A DNA stretch of 64,000 nucleotides, taken from Variovorax paradoxus (GTDB lineage: Bacteria > Pseudomonadota > Gammaproteobacteria > Burkholderiales > Burkholderiaceae_C). Where the stretch lies: NCBI RefSeq assembly GCF_009755665.1, contig NZ_CP046622.1:1984001-2048000 (forward strand). The letters run 5' to 3'. The notes beneath the pieces were generated by a model. That model was not told the DNA's origin. It saw only the letters and a list, made by a program, of their open reading frames with translations, and made no database searches. Position numbers and translations under genes: made by a program. This document shows positions 48,052 through 57,981 of the stretch, one piece after another (position 1 is the stretch's first letter; every line of letters starts with the position of its first letter).

Positions 48052-49959
48052 ATGATCCAGATCACGCTTCCCGACAACTCGCGCCGCGAGTTCCCCGGCC
48101 CGGTTTCGGTGGCCGAAGTTGCCCAGTCCATCGGACCGGGGCTCGCCAAGATGACAGTGGCCGGCAAGGTCGACGGCAAGCTGGTCGATGCCAGCGACGT
48201 CATCGACCGCGACGCCAAGCTGCAGATCATCACGCCCAAGGACGACGAGGGCCTGGAGATCATCCGCCACTCGACGGCCCACCTGGTCGGCCATGCCGTG
48301 AAGCAGCTGTATCCGACGGCCAAGATGGTCATCGGCCCGGTGATCGAAGAGGGCTTTTATTACGACATTTCGTACGAGCGCCCGTTCACGCCCGAAGACA
48401 TGGCCGCCATCGAGGCGCGCATGCGCGAACTGATCGCGCAGGATTACGACGTGGTCAAGAAGATGACGCCGCGCGCCGAAGTCATCGAGGTCTTCAAGTC
48501 GCGCGGCGAAGACTACAAGCTGCGCCTCGTCGAGGACATGCCCGACGAGCAGGCGATGGGCCTGTACTACCACCAGGAATACGTGGACATGTGCCGCGGC
48601 CCGCACGTGCCGAACACGCGCTTCCTGAAGGTCTTCAAGCTCACGAAGCTGGCCGGTGCCTATTGGCGCGGCGACGCCAAGAACGAGCAGCTACAGCGCA
48701 TCTACGGCACGGCCTGGGCCGACAAGAAGCAGCTCGACCAGTACATCCAGCGCATCGAAGAGGCCGAGAAGCGCGACCACCGCAAGCTGGGCAAGGAACT
48801 CGACCTGTTCCACATCGACGAAGTGGCGCCGGGCGTGGTGTTCTGGCACCCCAAGGGCTGGGCCGTGTGGCAGGCGGTAGAGCAGTACATGCGCGGCATC
48901 TACCGCGACACGGGCTACTGGGAAGTAAAGGGCCCGCAGATTCTCGACAAGAGCCTGTGGGAGAAAACAGGCCACTGGCAGAACTACCGCGACAACATGT
49001 TCACGACGGAATCGGAAAAGCGTGAATACGCGCTCAAGCCGATGAACTGCCCTGGCCACGTGCTCATCTTCAAGAGCGACCTGCGCAGCTACCGCGACCT
49101 GCCGCTGCGCTACGGCGAGTTCGGCCAGTGCCACCGCAACGAACCCAGCGGCGCGCTGCACGGCATCATGCGCGTGCGCGGCTTCACGCAGGACGACGGC
49201 CATATCTTCTGCACGGAAGACCAGATCCTCGACGAGTGCATCGCGTACACGGAACAACTGCAGAAGGTGTATGCCGACTTCGGCTTCACGGACATCCTCT
49301 ACAAGGTGGCCACGCGGCCCGACAACCGCGTGGGTTCCGACGAGCTGTGGGACAAGGCCGAGCATGCGGTGATGGAGGCGCTGCGCCGTTCGGGCGTCGA
49401 CTTCATCATTTCGCCCGGCGACGGCGCCTTCTACGGCCCGAAGATCGAATACACGCTGAAGGACGCGCTGGGCCGCCAGTGGCAGTGCGGCACGATGCAG
49501 GTCGACTTCAACACGGCCGAGCGGCTGGGCGGCGAATACGTCACGGAATCGAGCGGCCGCGCTCATCCCGTCATGCTGCACCGCGCCATCGTGGGCAGCC
49601 TAGAGCGCTTCATCGGCATGCTGATCGAACACCATGCCGGCGCGCTGCCCGCATGGCTCGCTCCGGTGCAGGTGGCAGTGCTCAATATCAGCGAAGGGCA
49701 GGCCGATTACGCCGCTTCAGTGGCGAAAACACTGCAGAATCAAGGGCTTAGGGTGCAGCTGGACCTGCACAACGAGAAGATTACGTATAAAATACGCAAG
49801 CATTCGTTGCAAAAGCTTCCCTATATCCTCGTCGTAGGCGACAAGGAGAAGGAAGCCGGTGCCGTCGCAGTGCGCGCCCGGGGCAATCAAGACCTCGGTG
49901 CAATGTCCCTCGAATCGTTCGTACTACGGCTCGTTCAGGATATTGCTGACAAGCGTTGA
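48052..49959 (+). CDS. thrS: Threonyl-tRNA synthetase
   Basis: 635 residues. The TGS domain is at 1-62, then the editing domain with [10 protein letters not shown] and the distal [14 protein letters not shown] metal-like site (about 65-225). The class II core has the zinc Cys in [10 protein letters not shown] and the motif 2 region [20 protein letters not shown]. The anticodon-binding domain is about 530-635 ([14 protein letters not shown]). It is the first structural gene after the attenuator. Confidence 0.97.
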   Translation: MIQITLPDNSRREFPGPVSVAEVAQSIGPGLAKMTVAGKVDGKLVDASDVIDRDAKLQIITPKDDEGLEIIRHSTAHLVGHAVKQLYPTAKMVIGPVIEEGFYYDISYERPFTPEDMAAIEARMRELIAQDYDVVKKMTPRAEVIEVFKSRGEDYKLRLVEDMPDEQAMGLYYHQEYVDMCRGPHVPNTRFLKVFKLTKLAGAYWRGDAKNEQLQRIYGTAWADKKQLDQYIQRIEEAEKRDHRKLGKELDLFHIDEVAPGVVFWHPKGWAVWQAVEQYMRGIYRDTGYWEVKGPQILDKSLWEKTGHWQNYRDNMFTTESEKREYALKPMNCPGHVLIFKSDLRSYRDLPLRYGEFGQCHRNEPSGALHGIMRVRGFTQDDGHIFCTEDQILDECIAYTEQLQKVYADFGFTDILYKVATRPDNRVGSDELWDKAEHAVMEALRRSGVDFIISPGDGAFYGPKIEYTLKDALGRQWQCGTMQVDFNTAERLGGEYVTESSGRAHPVMLHRAIVGSLERFIGMLIEHHAGALPAWLAPVQVAVLNISEGQADYAASVAKTLQNQGLRVQLDLHNEKITYKIRKHSLQKLPYILVVGDKEKEAGAVAVRARGNQDLGAMSLESFVLRLVQDIADKR

Positions 49960-50072
49960 TTTGTCCCGGAAGCACCCTCACATGTGTTTCCTGACCCGAT
50001 CATGCCGCTTGTTCGCGAGAACTGACCGGCGTCCGCTACAGATTTTGTAGCAACTTTTGAAGGATTCTGACC

Positions 50073-50678
50073 ATCGCTACTGCATTTCGCGACCGCCGCC
50101 ACCGCGAGGAACGCCAACACCGCCTGAACCGGGAAATCATGGCCCCGGAAGTCCGCCTTGTAGGCCCGGAAAACGAGCCATTGGGTGTTATGAGTCTCTC
50201 CGAGGCCTTGCGCCTCGCCGGTGAGGCTGACGTGGATCTGGTCGAGGTCGTTGCCGCGGCCAACCCGCCTGTCTGTCGTCTGATCGAGTACGGCAAGTTC
50301 AAGTACCACGAGCAGAAGAAGGCGGCCGAGGCAAAGTCGAAGCAGAAGGTCATCGAGGTCAAGGAAATCAAGTTCCGGCCCGGTACCGACGATGGTGACT
50401 ACAACATCAAGATGCGCAACATCAAGCGCTTTCTTGAAGAGGGCGACAAATGCAAGATCACGCTGCGCTTTCGCGGCCGCGAGATCACGCACCAGGAGCT
50501 CGGCCTGGCATTGCTGCAGCGCATTCGCGATGAGCTTGGCGACCTGATCGTCGTCGAGCAGTTCCCGAAGCTCGAAGGCCGGCAGATGATCATGATGATC
50601 GCTCCGGGCCGCAAGAAGCCGGGTGGCGGTACCGCCAAGCCGGCGTCGTCGGAAACGTCGGCGCCCGCAGCAGCCTGA
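50073..50678 (+). CDS. infC: Translation initiation factor IF-3
   Basis: 201 residues. The start is assigned to the rare ATC at 50073, preceded by GAAGGA at proper spacing. It restores the N-terminal family segment [20 protein letters not shown], which an ATG start at 50139 would remove. Non-AUG starts are known for infC and let IF-3 repress its own translation. The C-terminal IF3 domain includes [16 protein letters not shown] and [17 protein letters not shown] Lys/Ala-rich extension ends the protein. Confidence 0.93.
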   Translation: MATAFRDRRHREERQHRLNREIMAPEVRLVGPENEPLGVMSLSEALRLAGEADVDLVEVVAAANPPVCRLIEYGKFKYHEQKKAAEAKSKQKVIEVKEIKFRPGTDDGDYNIKMRNIKRFLEEGDKCKITLRFRGREITHQELGLALLQRIRDELGDLIVVEQFPKLEGRQMIMMIAPGRKKPGGGTAKPASSETSAPAAA

Positions 50679-50726
50679 AAAGGCTGGCTGGGCAACGGAA
50701 GAGAGATAGCAGGGTTTAAAGAATTT

Positions 50727-50766
50727 CGCCCCTGCAGGTGCTTCGAAAGAAGGGCCGGCAGGGGCG
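50727..50766 (+). promoter_or_regulatory. Stable hairpin in the infC-rpmI spacer
   Basis: CGCCCCTGC (50727-50735) pairs perfectly with GCAGGGGCG (50758-50766) around a 22-base loop, 80 bases upstream of rpmI and without a T-run. In other bacteria L20 represses rpmI-rplT through leader RNA here; whether this hairpin does so is unknown. Confidence 0.4.
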
Positions 50767-50846
50767 GAGTAAAGAAGGGTCTCGGGGCCAACAAGTCCGT
50801 GGAGTATCCGCGGCGCCTCACGAGCACAAACTAAAGGAGCATTCAT

Positions 50847-51050
50847 ATGCCCAAAATGAAGACCAAGAGCAGCGCGAAAAAACGTTTCCGCGTTCGTCCC
50901 GGTGGCACCGTCAAGCGCGGTCAAGCCTTCAAGCGTCACATCTTGACCAAGAAGACCACCAAGAACAAGCGTCACCTCCGTGGTGCCGTGGCAGTGCATG
51001 AAACCAACATGGTTTCCGTCGCCGCCATGCTGCCAGGCCGTGGCATTTAA
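50847..51050 (+). CDS. rpmI: Ribosomal protein bL35
   Basis: 67 residues, the usual length. It begins [20 protein letters not shown] and ends with the conserved [14 protein letters not shown]. It is a structural protein of the 50S subunit. A good AAAGGAG lies before the ATG. rplT follows after 24 bases. Confidence 0.97.
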   Translation: MPKMKTKSSAKKRFRVRPGGTVKRGQAFKRHILTKKTTKNKRHLRGAVAVHETNMVSVAAMLPGRGI

Positions 51051-51074
51051 CTCAGACGAACAAGGAGTACACAC

Positions 51075-51434
51075 ATGCCTCGCGTCAAACGTGGTGTAAC
51101 GGCTCGCGCCCGCCACAAGAAAGTTCTCGCACTCGCCAAGGGTTTCCGTGGTCGCCGCGGTAATGTCTTCCGCATCGCCAAACAGGCGGTAATGAAGGCT
51201 GGGCAATATGCCTACCGTGACCGCCGCACCAAGAAGCGCGTTTTCCGTCAACTGTGGATCGCGCGTATCAACGCCGCCTCGCGTGAACTGGGCCTGACCT
51301 ACAGCCAGTTTGCAAACGGCATCCGCAAGGCCGGAATCGAGATCGACCGCAAGATGCTTGCGGACATCGCAGTGCACGACAAGGCCGCTTTTGCCGGCAT
51401 CGTGGAGCAGGTCAAGGCCAAGCTGGCTGCTTGA
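51075..51434 (+). CDS. rplT: Ribosomal protein bL20
   Basis: 119 residues. [18 protein letters not shown] and the [29 protein letters not shown] segment are diagnostic. It is needed early in 50S assembly and in E. coli also represses rpmI-rplT translation. It sits between rpmI and a terminator-like hairpin preceding pheS. Confidence 0.97.
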
Positions 51435-51488
51435 TCCTGTACAGCAGGGCGGCTGTCTTCGTGGCAGCCTCCTGCGCCCACGACACAA

Positions 51489-51523
51489 GGGCTGGCGCTT
51501 GAAAAGGCTCCAGCTCTTTTTTT
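51489..51523 (+). terminator. Terminator-like hairpin between rplT and pheS
   Basis: GGGCTGGCGC (51489-51498) pairs with GCTCCAGCTC (51507-51516) with one mismatch and one G-U, followed by seven T, 25 bases before pheS. It should cut expression of pheST relative to the ribosomal genes. I find no Phe-rich leader ORF in the 54 bases before it, unlike the E. coli pheM arrangement. Confidence 0.7.
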
Positions 51524-51548
51524 ATTCCCCCGCCTATTTTTAGTTGCT

Positions 51549-52625
51549 ATGAACGAGTTGGACTCCCTGGTCGACACCGCACGCGTTGCCTTCGCCGAAG
51601 CGAAAACGCCCGCCGAGCTCGAGGACGCCAAGGCGCAGTTCCTCGGCAAATCGGGCCGCATCACCGAGCTGATGAAGGGCATGGCCGCGCTCAGCGTCGA
51701 CGAGAAGAAGTCGCGCGGCGCTGCAATCAACGTGGCCAAGCAGGCCATCGAGTCCGCACTGACCGAACGGCGCCAGCAGCTCGCCGACGAAGAGCTTTCG
51801 CAGCAACTGCGCGCAGAAGCGCTTGATGTGAGCCTGCCCGGTCGCCGCCGCATTCCTGGCGGCCTGCACCCGGTGAGCCGCACTCTGGAACGCATCGAGG
51901 AGATCTTCTCGAGCATGGGCTTCGACGTGGCCGACGGTCCGGAAATCGAGAGCGACTGGCACAGCTTCACCTCGCTCAACAACCCGCCGAACCACCCGGC
52001 GCGTTCAATGCAAGACACCTTCTACGTCGACCTGAACGGCGACGACGGCATTCCGTACAACCTGCGTCCGCACACCAGCCCGATGCAGGTGCGCTATGCG
52101 CATCAGCACATCAAGAAGTACGCGGCCGAGTTTGCGGACGCAGCCGCAGACACCACCGGCGCGGTCAAGGCGCCCGAGATCCGCGTGATCGCGCCGGGCC
52201 GCACCTACCGTGTCGACAGCGATGCCACCCATTCGCCCATGTTCCATCAGTGCGAAGGCCTGTGGCTCGGCGAGAACGTGAGCTTCAAGGACCTGAAGGT
52301 TATCTTCACGGACTTCTGCCGCACCTTCTTCGAGAGCGACGACCTTGTGCTGCGCTTTCGTCCGAGCTTCTTTCCGTTCACGGAGCCCAGCGCCGAAATC
52401 GACATCCAGTTTGCGAGCGGCCCGCTGGCCGGCCGCTGGCTCGAAGTCGCGGGTTCGGGCCAGGTGCATCCCAACGTGGTGCGCAACATGGGGCTCGACC
52501 CCGAGCGCTACATCGGCTTTGCCTTTGGCATGGGGCCCGACCGGCTCACGATGCTGCGCTACGGCGTGAACGATTTGCGGCTGTTCTTCGATGGCGACTT
52601 GCGTTTTCTCTCGCAGTTCCAATGA
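51549..52625 (+). CDS. pheS: Phenylalanyl-tRNA synthetase alpha subunit
   Basis: 358 residues. The N-terminal coiled coil is about 1-90. The class II catalytic core has [19 protein letters not shown], motif 2 [18 protein letters not shown], and motif 3 [20 protein letters not shown]. It forms the alpha2-beta2 enzyme with PheT, whose gene follows after 45 bases. Confidence 0.97.
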   Translation: MNELDSLVDTARVAFAEAKTPAELEDAKAQFLGKSGRITELMKGMAALSVDEKKSRGAAINVAKQAIESALTERRQQLADEELSQQLRAEALDVSLPGRRRIPGGLHPVSRTLERIEEIFSSMGFDVADGPEIESDWHSFTSLNNPPNHPARSMQDTFYVDLNGDDGIPYNLRPHTSPMQVRYAHQHIKKYAAEFADAAADTTGAVKAPEIRVIAPGRTYRVDSDATHSPMFHQCEGLWLGENVSFKDLKVIFTDFCRTFFESDDLVLRFRPSFFPFTEPSAEIDIQFASGPLAGRWLEVAGSGQVHPNVVRNMGLDPERYIGFAFGMGPDRLTMLRYGVNDLRLFFDGDLRFLSQFQ

Positions 52626-52670
52626 CCTCCCCAGCTCAATACTAGAAAAACCGAATACGAGATCGAAGAG

Positions 52671-55112
52671 ATGCAATTCCCGGAATCCTGGCTGCGCGAG
52701 TTCTGCAACCCGCCCCTCGGCAGCGCCGAACTGGCTGAAACGCTCACCATGGGCGGCTTCGAGGTCGAAGAGCGCCGCCCTGTCGCGCCGCCCTTCAGCC
52801 GTATCGTGGTCGGCGAAATCAAGGAAGCCGTGCAGCACCCCAATGCCGATCGCCTGCGCGTGTGCCAAGTGGACGCCGGGCAGGGCGCCTTGCTCAACAT
52901 CGTGTGCGGCGCACCCAATGCGCGCGTCGGCATCAAGGTGCCCTGCGCGCTGGTCGGCGCCGAACTGCCGCCCGGTGAAGACGGCAAGCCCTTTCTCATC
53001 AAGCTCGGCAAGCTGCGCGGCGTCGAGAGCCAGGGCATGCTGTGCTCGGCGCGAGAGCTGAAGCTGAGCGAAGACCACGGCGGCCTGCTCGAGCTCGCTG
53101 CCGACGCGCCCGTCGGCGCCGACGTGCGCGACGTGCTCAAGCTCGACGACGCGCTGCTCACGCTCAAGCTCACGCCCAACCTGGCACACGGCCTGAGCGT
53201 GTACGGCATTGCGCGCGAGCTCGCGGCCCTCACCGGCGCGCCGCTCAAGACACCCGCCATTGCGCCCGTGGCCGCATCGTTTGCCGACGTGTTGCCGGTG
53301 AAGGTGGAGGCGCCCGAGCTCTGCGGCCGTTTTTCGGGCCGCATTGTGCGCGGCGTGAACACCAAGGTGGCCACGCCGGCCTGGATGGTCGAGCGTTTGG
53401 CGCGCTGCGGCCAGCGCAGCGTGACGCCGCTGGTCGACATTTCGAACTACGTCATGTTCGAGTACGGCCAGCCCAGCCACATCTTCGATCTCGACAAGAT
53501 CCACGGTGGCCTCACGGTGCGCTGGGGCAAGGCGGGCGAGCAGCTCAAGCTGCTCAACGGCAACACGATCAGCGTCGACGACAAGGTTGGCGTGATTGCC
53601 GACAACGAGGCCGTCGAGTCGCTTGCCGGCATCATGGGCGGCGACGCAACCTCTGTGTCTGACGACACCCGCAACATCTATGTCGAGGCCGCCTTTTGGT
53701 GGCCCGAAGCCGTCCAGGGCCGCTCGCGCCGCTTCAACTTTTCCACCGACGCGGGGCATCGCTACGAGCGTGGTGTCGACCCGAGCCGCACGGTCGAGAT
53801 CATCGAACGCATTACGCAGCTCGTCATTGAGATCTGCGGGGGCCAGGCCGGGGCCATGGACGACAAGATCCTGAATGTGCCCGAAGCAATGCCGGTCACG
53901 CTGCGCGTGGCGCGCGCCGCGCGCGTTATCGGCATGCCGCTTTCGCAGGCGCAATGCGCCGACGCGCTGCGCCGCCTTGGGTTTGCGCTCAGCGAAGGCG
54001 AGGGCACATTGACCGTCACCCCGCCGCCGCACCGCTTCGACCTGCTGATCGAAGAAGACCTGATCGAAGAGGTTGCGCGCCTGATTGGGTTCAACAACCT
54101 GCCGACCACCGCACCATTGGCGCCCATCACGGCGCGCGTGCGGCCTGAAGCCCGGCGCAGCCGCTTCGCGGTGCGCCGCAGCCTGGCGGCGCTCGGCTAC
54201 CAGGAAACCATCAACTTCAGCTTTGTCGAGGCGCACTGGGAGCAAGATCTGGCAGGCAACGCCAATCCTGTGAAGCTGCTGAACCCCATCGCCAGCCAGA
54301 TGAGCGTGATGCGCTCGTCCTTGATCGGCTCGCTGCTGCAGGTGCTCAAGTTCAACCTCGACCGCAAGGCGCCGCGCGTGCGCGTGTTCGAGCTGGGCCG
54401 CGTGTTCATGCGCGACGACAGCGTGGCCACCACCGACAGCACCGTGCGCGGCGTACACCAGCCGATGCGGGTGGCCGGCCTTGCCTGGGGCGACGCCGAG
54501 GAAGCGCGCTGGGACGGCAAGCCGCACCGGGTCGACTTCTACGACGCCAAGGGCGACGTCGAAGCCCTGCTCGCGCCGCTGGTACCGAGCTTCGAGGCGG
54601 CCGAGCATCCGGCCTTGCACCCCGGCCGCTCGGCGCGCGTGCTGATCGAAGGCAAGGCCATCGGCTTCGTCGGCGAACTGCATCCGCGCTGGCGCCAGAA
54701 GTGGGACTTTGCGCTGGCGCCGGTGGTTTTCGAGCTTGACCTCGATGCCGTTGCCGCGCGGCCCGTACCTGCCGCAAAGCCTGTACCCAAGCACCAGGCC
54801 GTCGAGCGCGACATCGCCGTGGTGGTGGCCGAGGCCGTCACGCACAATGCGTTGATGCAGACCATCCATTCGGCTGCGGCGGCCCAGGGGCTGCTGCGGG
54901 ACGCCACGCTGTTCGACATTTATCGCCCGCAACCCCCGCGCGACGGTGCCGTGCCGGCATCGGGCGGCCTGGCGCAAGGGGAGAAGAGCATGGCGGTGCG
55001 CCTGAGCTTCCAGGACGACAGCGCCACGCTGACGGACGAGCAGGTGGAGCCGGCCGTGCGCGGCATCGTCGAACAATTGAGCGCCAAGCTCGGCGCACGC
55101 CTGAGGGGTTGA
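52671..55112 (+). CDS. pheT: Phenylalanyl-tRNA synthetase beta subunit
   Basis: 813 residues. In order: N-terminal tRNA-binding EMAP-like domain (about 40-150), B3/B4 editing domain (about 210-390, with NYVMFEYGQPSHIFDLDK), B5 domain (about 405-475), inactive core, and C-terminal FDX-ACB anticodon-binding domain (about 715-813, KHQAVERDIAVVV). Its stop overlaps an ATG of the ihfA region by one base, suggesting coupled translation. Confidence 0.97.
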   Translation: MQFPESWLREFCNPPLGSAELAETLTMGGFEVEERRPVAPPFSRIVVGEIKEAVQHPNADRLRVCQVDAGQGALLNIVCGAPNARVGIKVPCALVGAELPPGEDGKPFLIKLGKLRGVESQGMLCSARELKLSEDHGGLLELAADAPVGADVRDVLKLDDALLTLKLTPNLAHGLSVYGIARELAALTGAPLKTPAIAPVAASFADVLPVKVEAPELCGRFSGRIVRGVNTKVATPAWMVERLARCGQRSVTPLVDISNYVMFEYGQPSHIFDLDKIHGGLTVRWGKAGEQLKLLNGNTISVDDKVGVIADNEAVESLAGIMGGDATSVSDDTRNIYVEAAFWWPEAVQGRSRRFNFSTDAGHRYERGVDPSRTVEIIERITQLVIEICGGQAGAMDDKILNVPEAMPVTLRVARAARVIGMPLSQAQCADALRRLGFALSEGEGTLTVTPPPHRFDLLIEEDLIEEVARLIGFNNLPTTAPLAPITARVRPEARRSRFAVRRSLAALGYQETINFSFVEAHWEQDLAGNANPVKLLNPIASQMSVMRSSLIGSLLQVLKFNLDRKAPRVRVFELGRVFMRDDSVATTDSTVRGVHQPMRVAGLAWGDAEEARWDGKPHRVDFYDAKGDVEALLAPLVPSFEAAEHPALHPGRSARVLIEGKAIGFVGELHPRWRQKWDFALAPVVFELDLDAVAARPVPAAKPVPKHQAVERDIAVVVAEAVTHNALMQTIHSAAAAQGLLRDATLFDIYRPQPPRDGAVPASGGLAQGEKSMAVRLSFQDDSATLTDEQVEPAVRGIVEQLSAKLGARLRG

Positions 55113-55117
55113 TGAGA

Positions 55118-55489
55118 ATGAACGCTGCGGAATTCACGCTCGAAGCCCTCGAAACGCCCGCACTCACGAAGGCGCACCTGGCCGACCTGCTGTTCGAGCA
55201 GATCGGCCTGAACAAGCGCGAATCCAAGGACATGGTCGAGGCGTTTTTCGACCTCATCGCCAACAGCCTGATCGAAGGCACGGACGTGAAGATTTCCGGC
55301 TTCGGCAACTTCCAGATCCGCGTGAAGGCGCCTCGGCCGGGCCGCAACCCGCGCACCGGCGAAGCCATTCCGATCGGCGAGCGTCGCGTAGCCACCTTCC
55401 ACGCAAGCGCCAAGTTGAAGGAACAGATTCACGGAAGCATCGAGCAGAGCGGCACTTCCGAAGTCGAGTGGAGCCTGGGCGCCGAATAG
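55118..55489 (+). CDS. ihfA: Integration host factor alpha subunit
   Basis: 123 residues from the ATG at 55118, 9 bases after GAGGGG; the ATG at 55112 is too close to it. The HU/IHF fold starts LTKAHLADLLFEQIGLNKRESK. The DNA-intercalating proline lies in RNPRTGEAIPI, and GFGNFQIRVKAPRPGRNP is the conserved arm. The C-terminal tail is slightly extended. IhfA bends DNA as a heterodimer with IhfB. The pheT-ihfA order is common in proteobacteria. Confidence 0.95.
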   Translation: MNAAEFTLEALETPALTKAHLADLLFEQIGLNKRESKDMVEAFFDLIANSLIEGTDVKISGFGNFQIRVKAPRPGRNPRTGEAIPIGERRVATFHASAKLKEQIHGSIEQSGTSEVEWSLGAE

Positions 55490-55553
55490 TGCTTGGTGCT
55501 GCGCGGGTGCGTAGAGTAATCTCTAAGGTTTCCCGCGCACGGTCTTGATTTCA

Positions 55554-56015
55554 ATGGAGAAAACGCTCCCGCCCATTCCCGTCAAACGCTACTTCACCAT
55601 CGGTGAGGTCGGCGAACTCTGCGGCGTCAAGCCGCATGTGCTGCGTTACTGGGAGCAGGAGTTCACGCAACTGCGCCCCATGAAGCGGCGCGGCAACCGG
55701 CGCTACTACCAGCACCATGAGGTGCTCATGATCCGCCGCATCCGCGATCTGCTCTATGACCAGGGCTTCACCATCAGCGGTGCGCGCAACAAGCTCCAGG
55801 AACTGGTGCAGGGCGAGCGCGACCGCCGCAAGGCAGGCGTCGTGCCGCTCGAGGGCATGGAGGCCGTCGAAATCGATCAGGAAGAGTTCGATGCGGCCGT
55901 TCACGAGGACGATCCCGCATCCGAAAGTGCCGCCCGCACGATCGATCCGTCGCAATTGCTGCACCTGCGGCGCGAACTCTTTGAAATTCGTGAGCTGCTG
56001 ACCGTCGGACGGTGA
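55554..56015 (+). CDS. MerR family regulator (ihfA-linked)
   Basis: 153 residues from the ATG at 55554; a TTG nine bases upstream is an alternative. The N-terminal MerR HTH reads RYFTIGEVGELCGVKPHVLRYWEQEF, followed by the wing MKRRGNRRYYQHHEV. The C-terminal part is acidic with a short helix and no metal-binding cysteines. This small MerR protein follows ihfA in many Beta- and Gammaproteobacteria; its function is not known to me. Confidence 0.9.
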   Translation: MEKTLPPIPVKRYFTIGEVGELCGVKPHVLRYWEQEFTQLRPMKRRGNRRYYQHHEVLMIRRIRDLLYDQGFTISGARNKLQELVQGERDRRKAGVVPLEGMEAVEIDQEEFDAAVHEDDPASESAARTIDPSQLLHLRRELFEIRELLTVGR

Positions 56016-56041
56016 TTTCAGCCGGCTATAATCGAGAGCTT

Positions 56042-56118
56042 CGGTGTGTGGCGCAGCCTGGTAGCGCACTTGCATGGGGTGCAAGGGGTCGAAGGTTCGA
56101 ATCCTTTCACACCGACCA
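56042..56118 (+). tRNA. tRNA-Pro (anticodon GGG)
   Basis: 77 bases with encoded CCA. Acceptor stem CGGTGTG/CACACCG with discriminator A. D arm GCGC...GCGC. Anticodon stem CTTGC/GCAAG with loop ATGGGGT, giving T33 and anticodon GGG at 56076-56078. The T arm carries GGTTCGAATCC. It reads CCC and CCU proline codons. Confidence 0.95.
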
Positions 56119-56149
56119 TTTTTAATGCCAACGTCGTTTGGCAACAACG

Positions 56150-56190
56150 AAAAAGCCCTTAAGAGTCGACGCTTAAGGGCTTTTTCTTTT
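56150..56190 (+). terminator. Intrinsic terminator after tRNA-Pro
   Basis: AAAAGCCCTTAAG (56151-56163) pairs perfectly over 13 bases with CTTAAGGGCTTTT (56172-56184), followed by a T-rich tail. Confidence 0.9.
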
Positions 56191-56223
56191 GCTTGGCGTT
56201 GTCCAACGTCATCCGTTAAGAGT

Positions 56224-56574
56224 GACGCCTTCCTGGAGCGCGGCGGGCTGGCCGCGCTGTACGTAGACGGCGGCAGCGTCGATACGACGTTCTCGACGCT
56301 GGGCGTGCGCTCCAGCACCCAGTTGGGCAGCACCACGCGCGTGCGCGGCATGCTCGGCTGGTGCCATGCCTTCGGCGACACGGCGCCCATCAGCACACAT
56401 GCGTTCGCAGGCAGCATCCCGTTCACGCTCGCGGGCGTGCCGCTGGCCAGGAACGTGGCGGGCGTGGACATGCAGCTGCGGCCGAACCTGACGCTGGGCG
56501 CGTCCTAATCGGGGCAATTCGGCAGCGGGCTGAAGGACCACGGGTTCAAGGCGAGCCTGAACTGGGCGCTCTGA
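56224..56574 (+). pseudogene. Remnant of an autotransporter beta-barrel C-terminus
   Basis: The frame from 56224 reads DAFLERGGLAALYVDGGS, then TTFSTLGVRSSTQLG, RGMLGWCHAFGDTAP, STHAFAGSIPFTLAGVPLAR and MQLRPNLTLGAS. This matches the last strands of type V autotransporter barrels. A TAA at 56506-56508 interrupts it where the family has a Tyr before SGQFGSG. The same frame then continues GQFGSGLKDHGFKASLNWAL and stops at 56574. The passenger domain and the start are absent. It lies directly downstream of a tRNA terminator, so it is probably what is left after a deletion or failed insertion. Confidence 0.75.
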
Positions 56575-56717
56575 GGAGGCTGCGCGAGACCGGGTCCCTG
56601 CGGCAATGAAGGTCCGCCGCTTTGGAGTTGCTGAAACCGGTGCGCAAGAGCGGCGGTTGCGCACCTGGCCCCTTGCCGCAGGGGCCGCGGCGGCGAGCTT
56701 GGTGCACGGCAGAAACG

Positions 56718-57473
56718 TTACGGCTTTGCTGAAGCCGATTCAGCCGTGTGGCGTACGAACTGGTCGAGCGCCAGCACGAACAGCGCGGCCACGGTGAACA
56801 TCACCACCCAGCCGGGCAACTGCAGCGCACTGACGACGGCCAAGCCGGAAGGAATGGCCTGGGGCGTCGCGGTGGTGCAGATGAAGTCTGCAGCCGCCAT
56901 GCCCGTGTAGTGCATCGAGCAGACCGCGGCTCCCATCACACTCGCAGCCAGCCCGCGCATGATGACGGTGCGCGTGTTGAAAGCCAGCCACAGTGCCACG
57001 GTCGCGACAACGATGGCGATGAGAGTGGACAGGCCGATGATCGGGTACGACCATTCGATGAAGCCGCCAAAGCGCATGCCGAACATGCCCAGGTAGTGCA
57101 TGACGACCACGCCCATGCCCAGCAGGAAACCGGCCACCATGAGGCGCACCAGGCTGCGAGGTGAGGCAGCCACGTAGGCAAGCGCCATTGCCGTGGCGAC
57201 GACCGCAGCCACAAGCGAGATCAGCGTCTCGAACATGGAATACGACACGCCCACGCGAAGCTGCAGCGCGAGCATGCCGATGAAGTGCATGGCCCACACA
57301 CCAATACCGCCCAAGGCGAGCCCTGCTGTCGCGGAGTGATAGAGGCTGATGCGGCCTCCCGGCCCGACGATGCGGCGGGCGGCGACGAGCGCGATCAGAG
57401 AGCCTGCGACTGAAATGAAGTACGACAGCACGACCAAAGGCACGCTGTACGAAGACGTGAGAAGTATTTCCAT
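56718..57473 (-). CDS. MHYT-domain integral membrane sensor protein
   Basis: 251 residues from the ATG at 57473. Seven hydrophobic segments include three MHYT-type motifs: AMHFIGM, VMHYLGM and SMHYTGM, thought to bind copper or sense O2/CO/NO. It ends after the membrane domain with no GGDEF, EAL or kinase part, so it is a stand-alone MHYT protein or acts with a partner. The large diguanylate cyclase 1.5 kb away is a possible but unproven partner. Confidence 0.87.
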   Translation of the reverse strand: MEILLTSSYSVPLVVLSYFISVAGSLIALVAARRIVGPGGRISLYHSATAGLALGGIGVWAMHFIGMLALQLRVGVSYSMFETLISLVAAVVATAMALAYVAASPRSLVRLMVAGFLLGMGVVVMHYLGMFGMRFGGFIEWSYPIIGLSTLIAIVVATVALWLAFNTRTVIMRGLAASVMGAAVCSMHYTGMAAADFICTTATPQAIPSGLAVVSALQLPGWVVMFTVAALFVLALDQFVRHTAESASAKP

Positions 57474-57981
57474 ACGAGTTCCGTATTTGACAAATGAACA
57501 GGGCCTCGGCCGGTCGCTGCCCGGCACCGCGACACGGGAAGTGACGCGGCGAACAGGCAGGTAGACAAGTGCCGGGCGAGCGTCTTGAACGACCGCTGGG
57601 ACAACGGGTGACGCCTACCGCTCGAAGCTCGAGATCGGGAATGTTTTCCGTTGGTTGGCAACACTCACCGATATGAATATTTTGCTTTCACTCTTTAACA
57701 AGTGAGCTGCGGGACCTGATCTCGACGTGCAAAGCGAGAGATATGTCACACCAGAGCTCAGGAGGCGAGCTACCGTGAGAAGTCCGCCACATGCGTTGTC
57801 TCGCAGCGCGTCTCCTAGGGCAGACCCGAGGGCAAGACGCGGCCACCGAGCACCGGACGCAGCGCAGCTGTTGCAGTGCCGCAAAACCCAGAAATTCGCC
57901 TTCGCTTGATACAAAATGCGTCACACCCGACGCCAGTGCAAGTACGATTCTCCTGTGAGAATCATCACACTGAGGTCATGA
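57474..57981. other. 508-base region without a convincing gene
   Basis: No reading frame here has family similarity. It holds the promoter side of the MHYT gene and of the small gene at 57982. A 7-bp inverted repeat GATTCTC (57946-57952) / GAGAATC (57957-57963) lies 18 bases before that gene. Confidence 0.5.

Noticed and set aside
50139..50678. infC starting at the first ATG
   Set aside because: It would remove 22 conserved N-terminal residues; the ATC at 50073 with GAAGGA restores them.
51310..51543. Small frame ending [11 protein letters not shown] before pheS, considered as a pheM-like leader
   Set aside because: It begins inside rplT and its Phe codons come from the terminator's T-run downstream of the hairpin, the wrong order for an attenuator leader.
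52005..55076. 1023-codon minus-strand frame opposite pheS/pheT
   Set aside because: Antisense to essential synthetase genes with complete motifs; GC-driven artefact.
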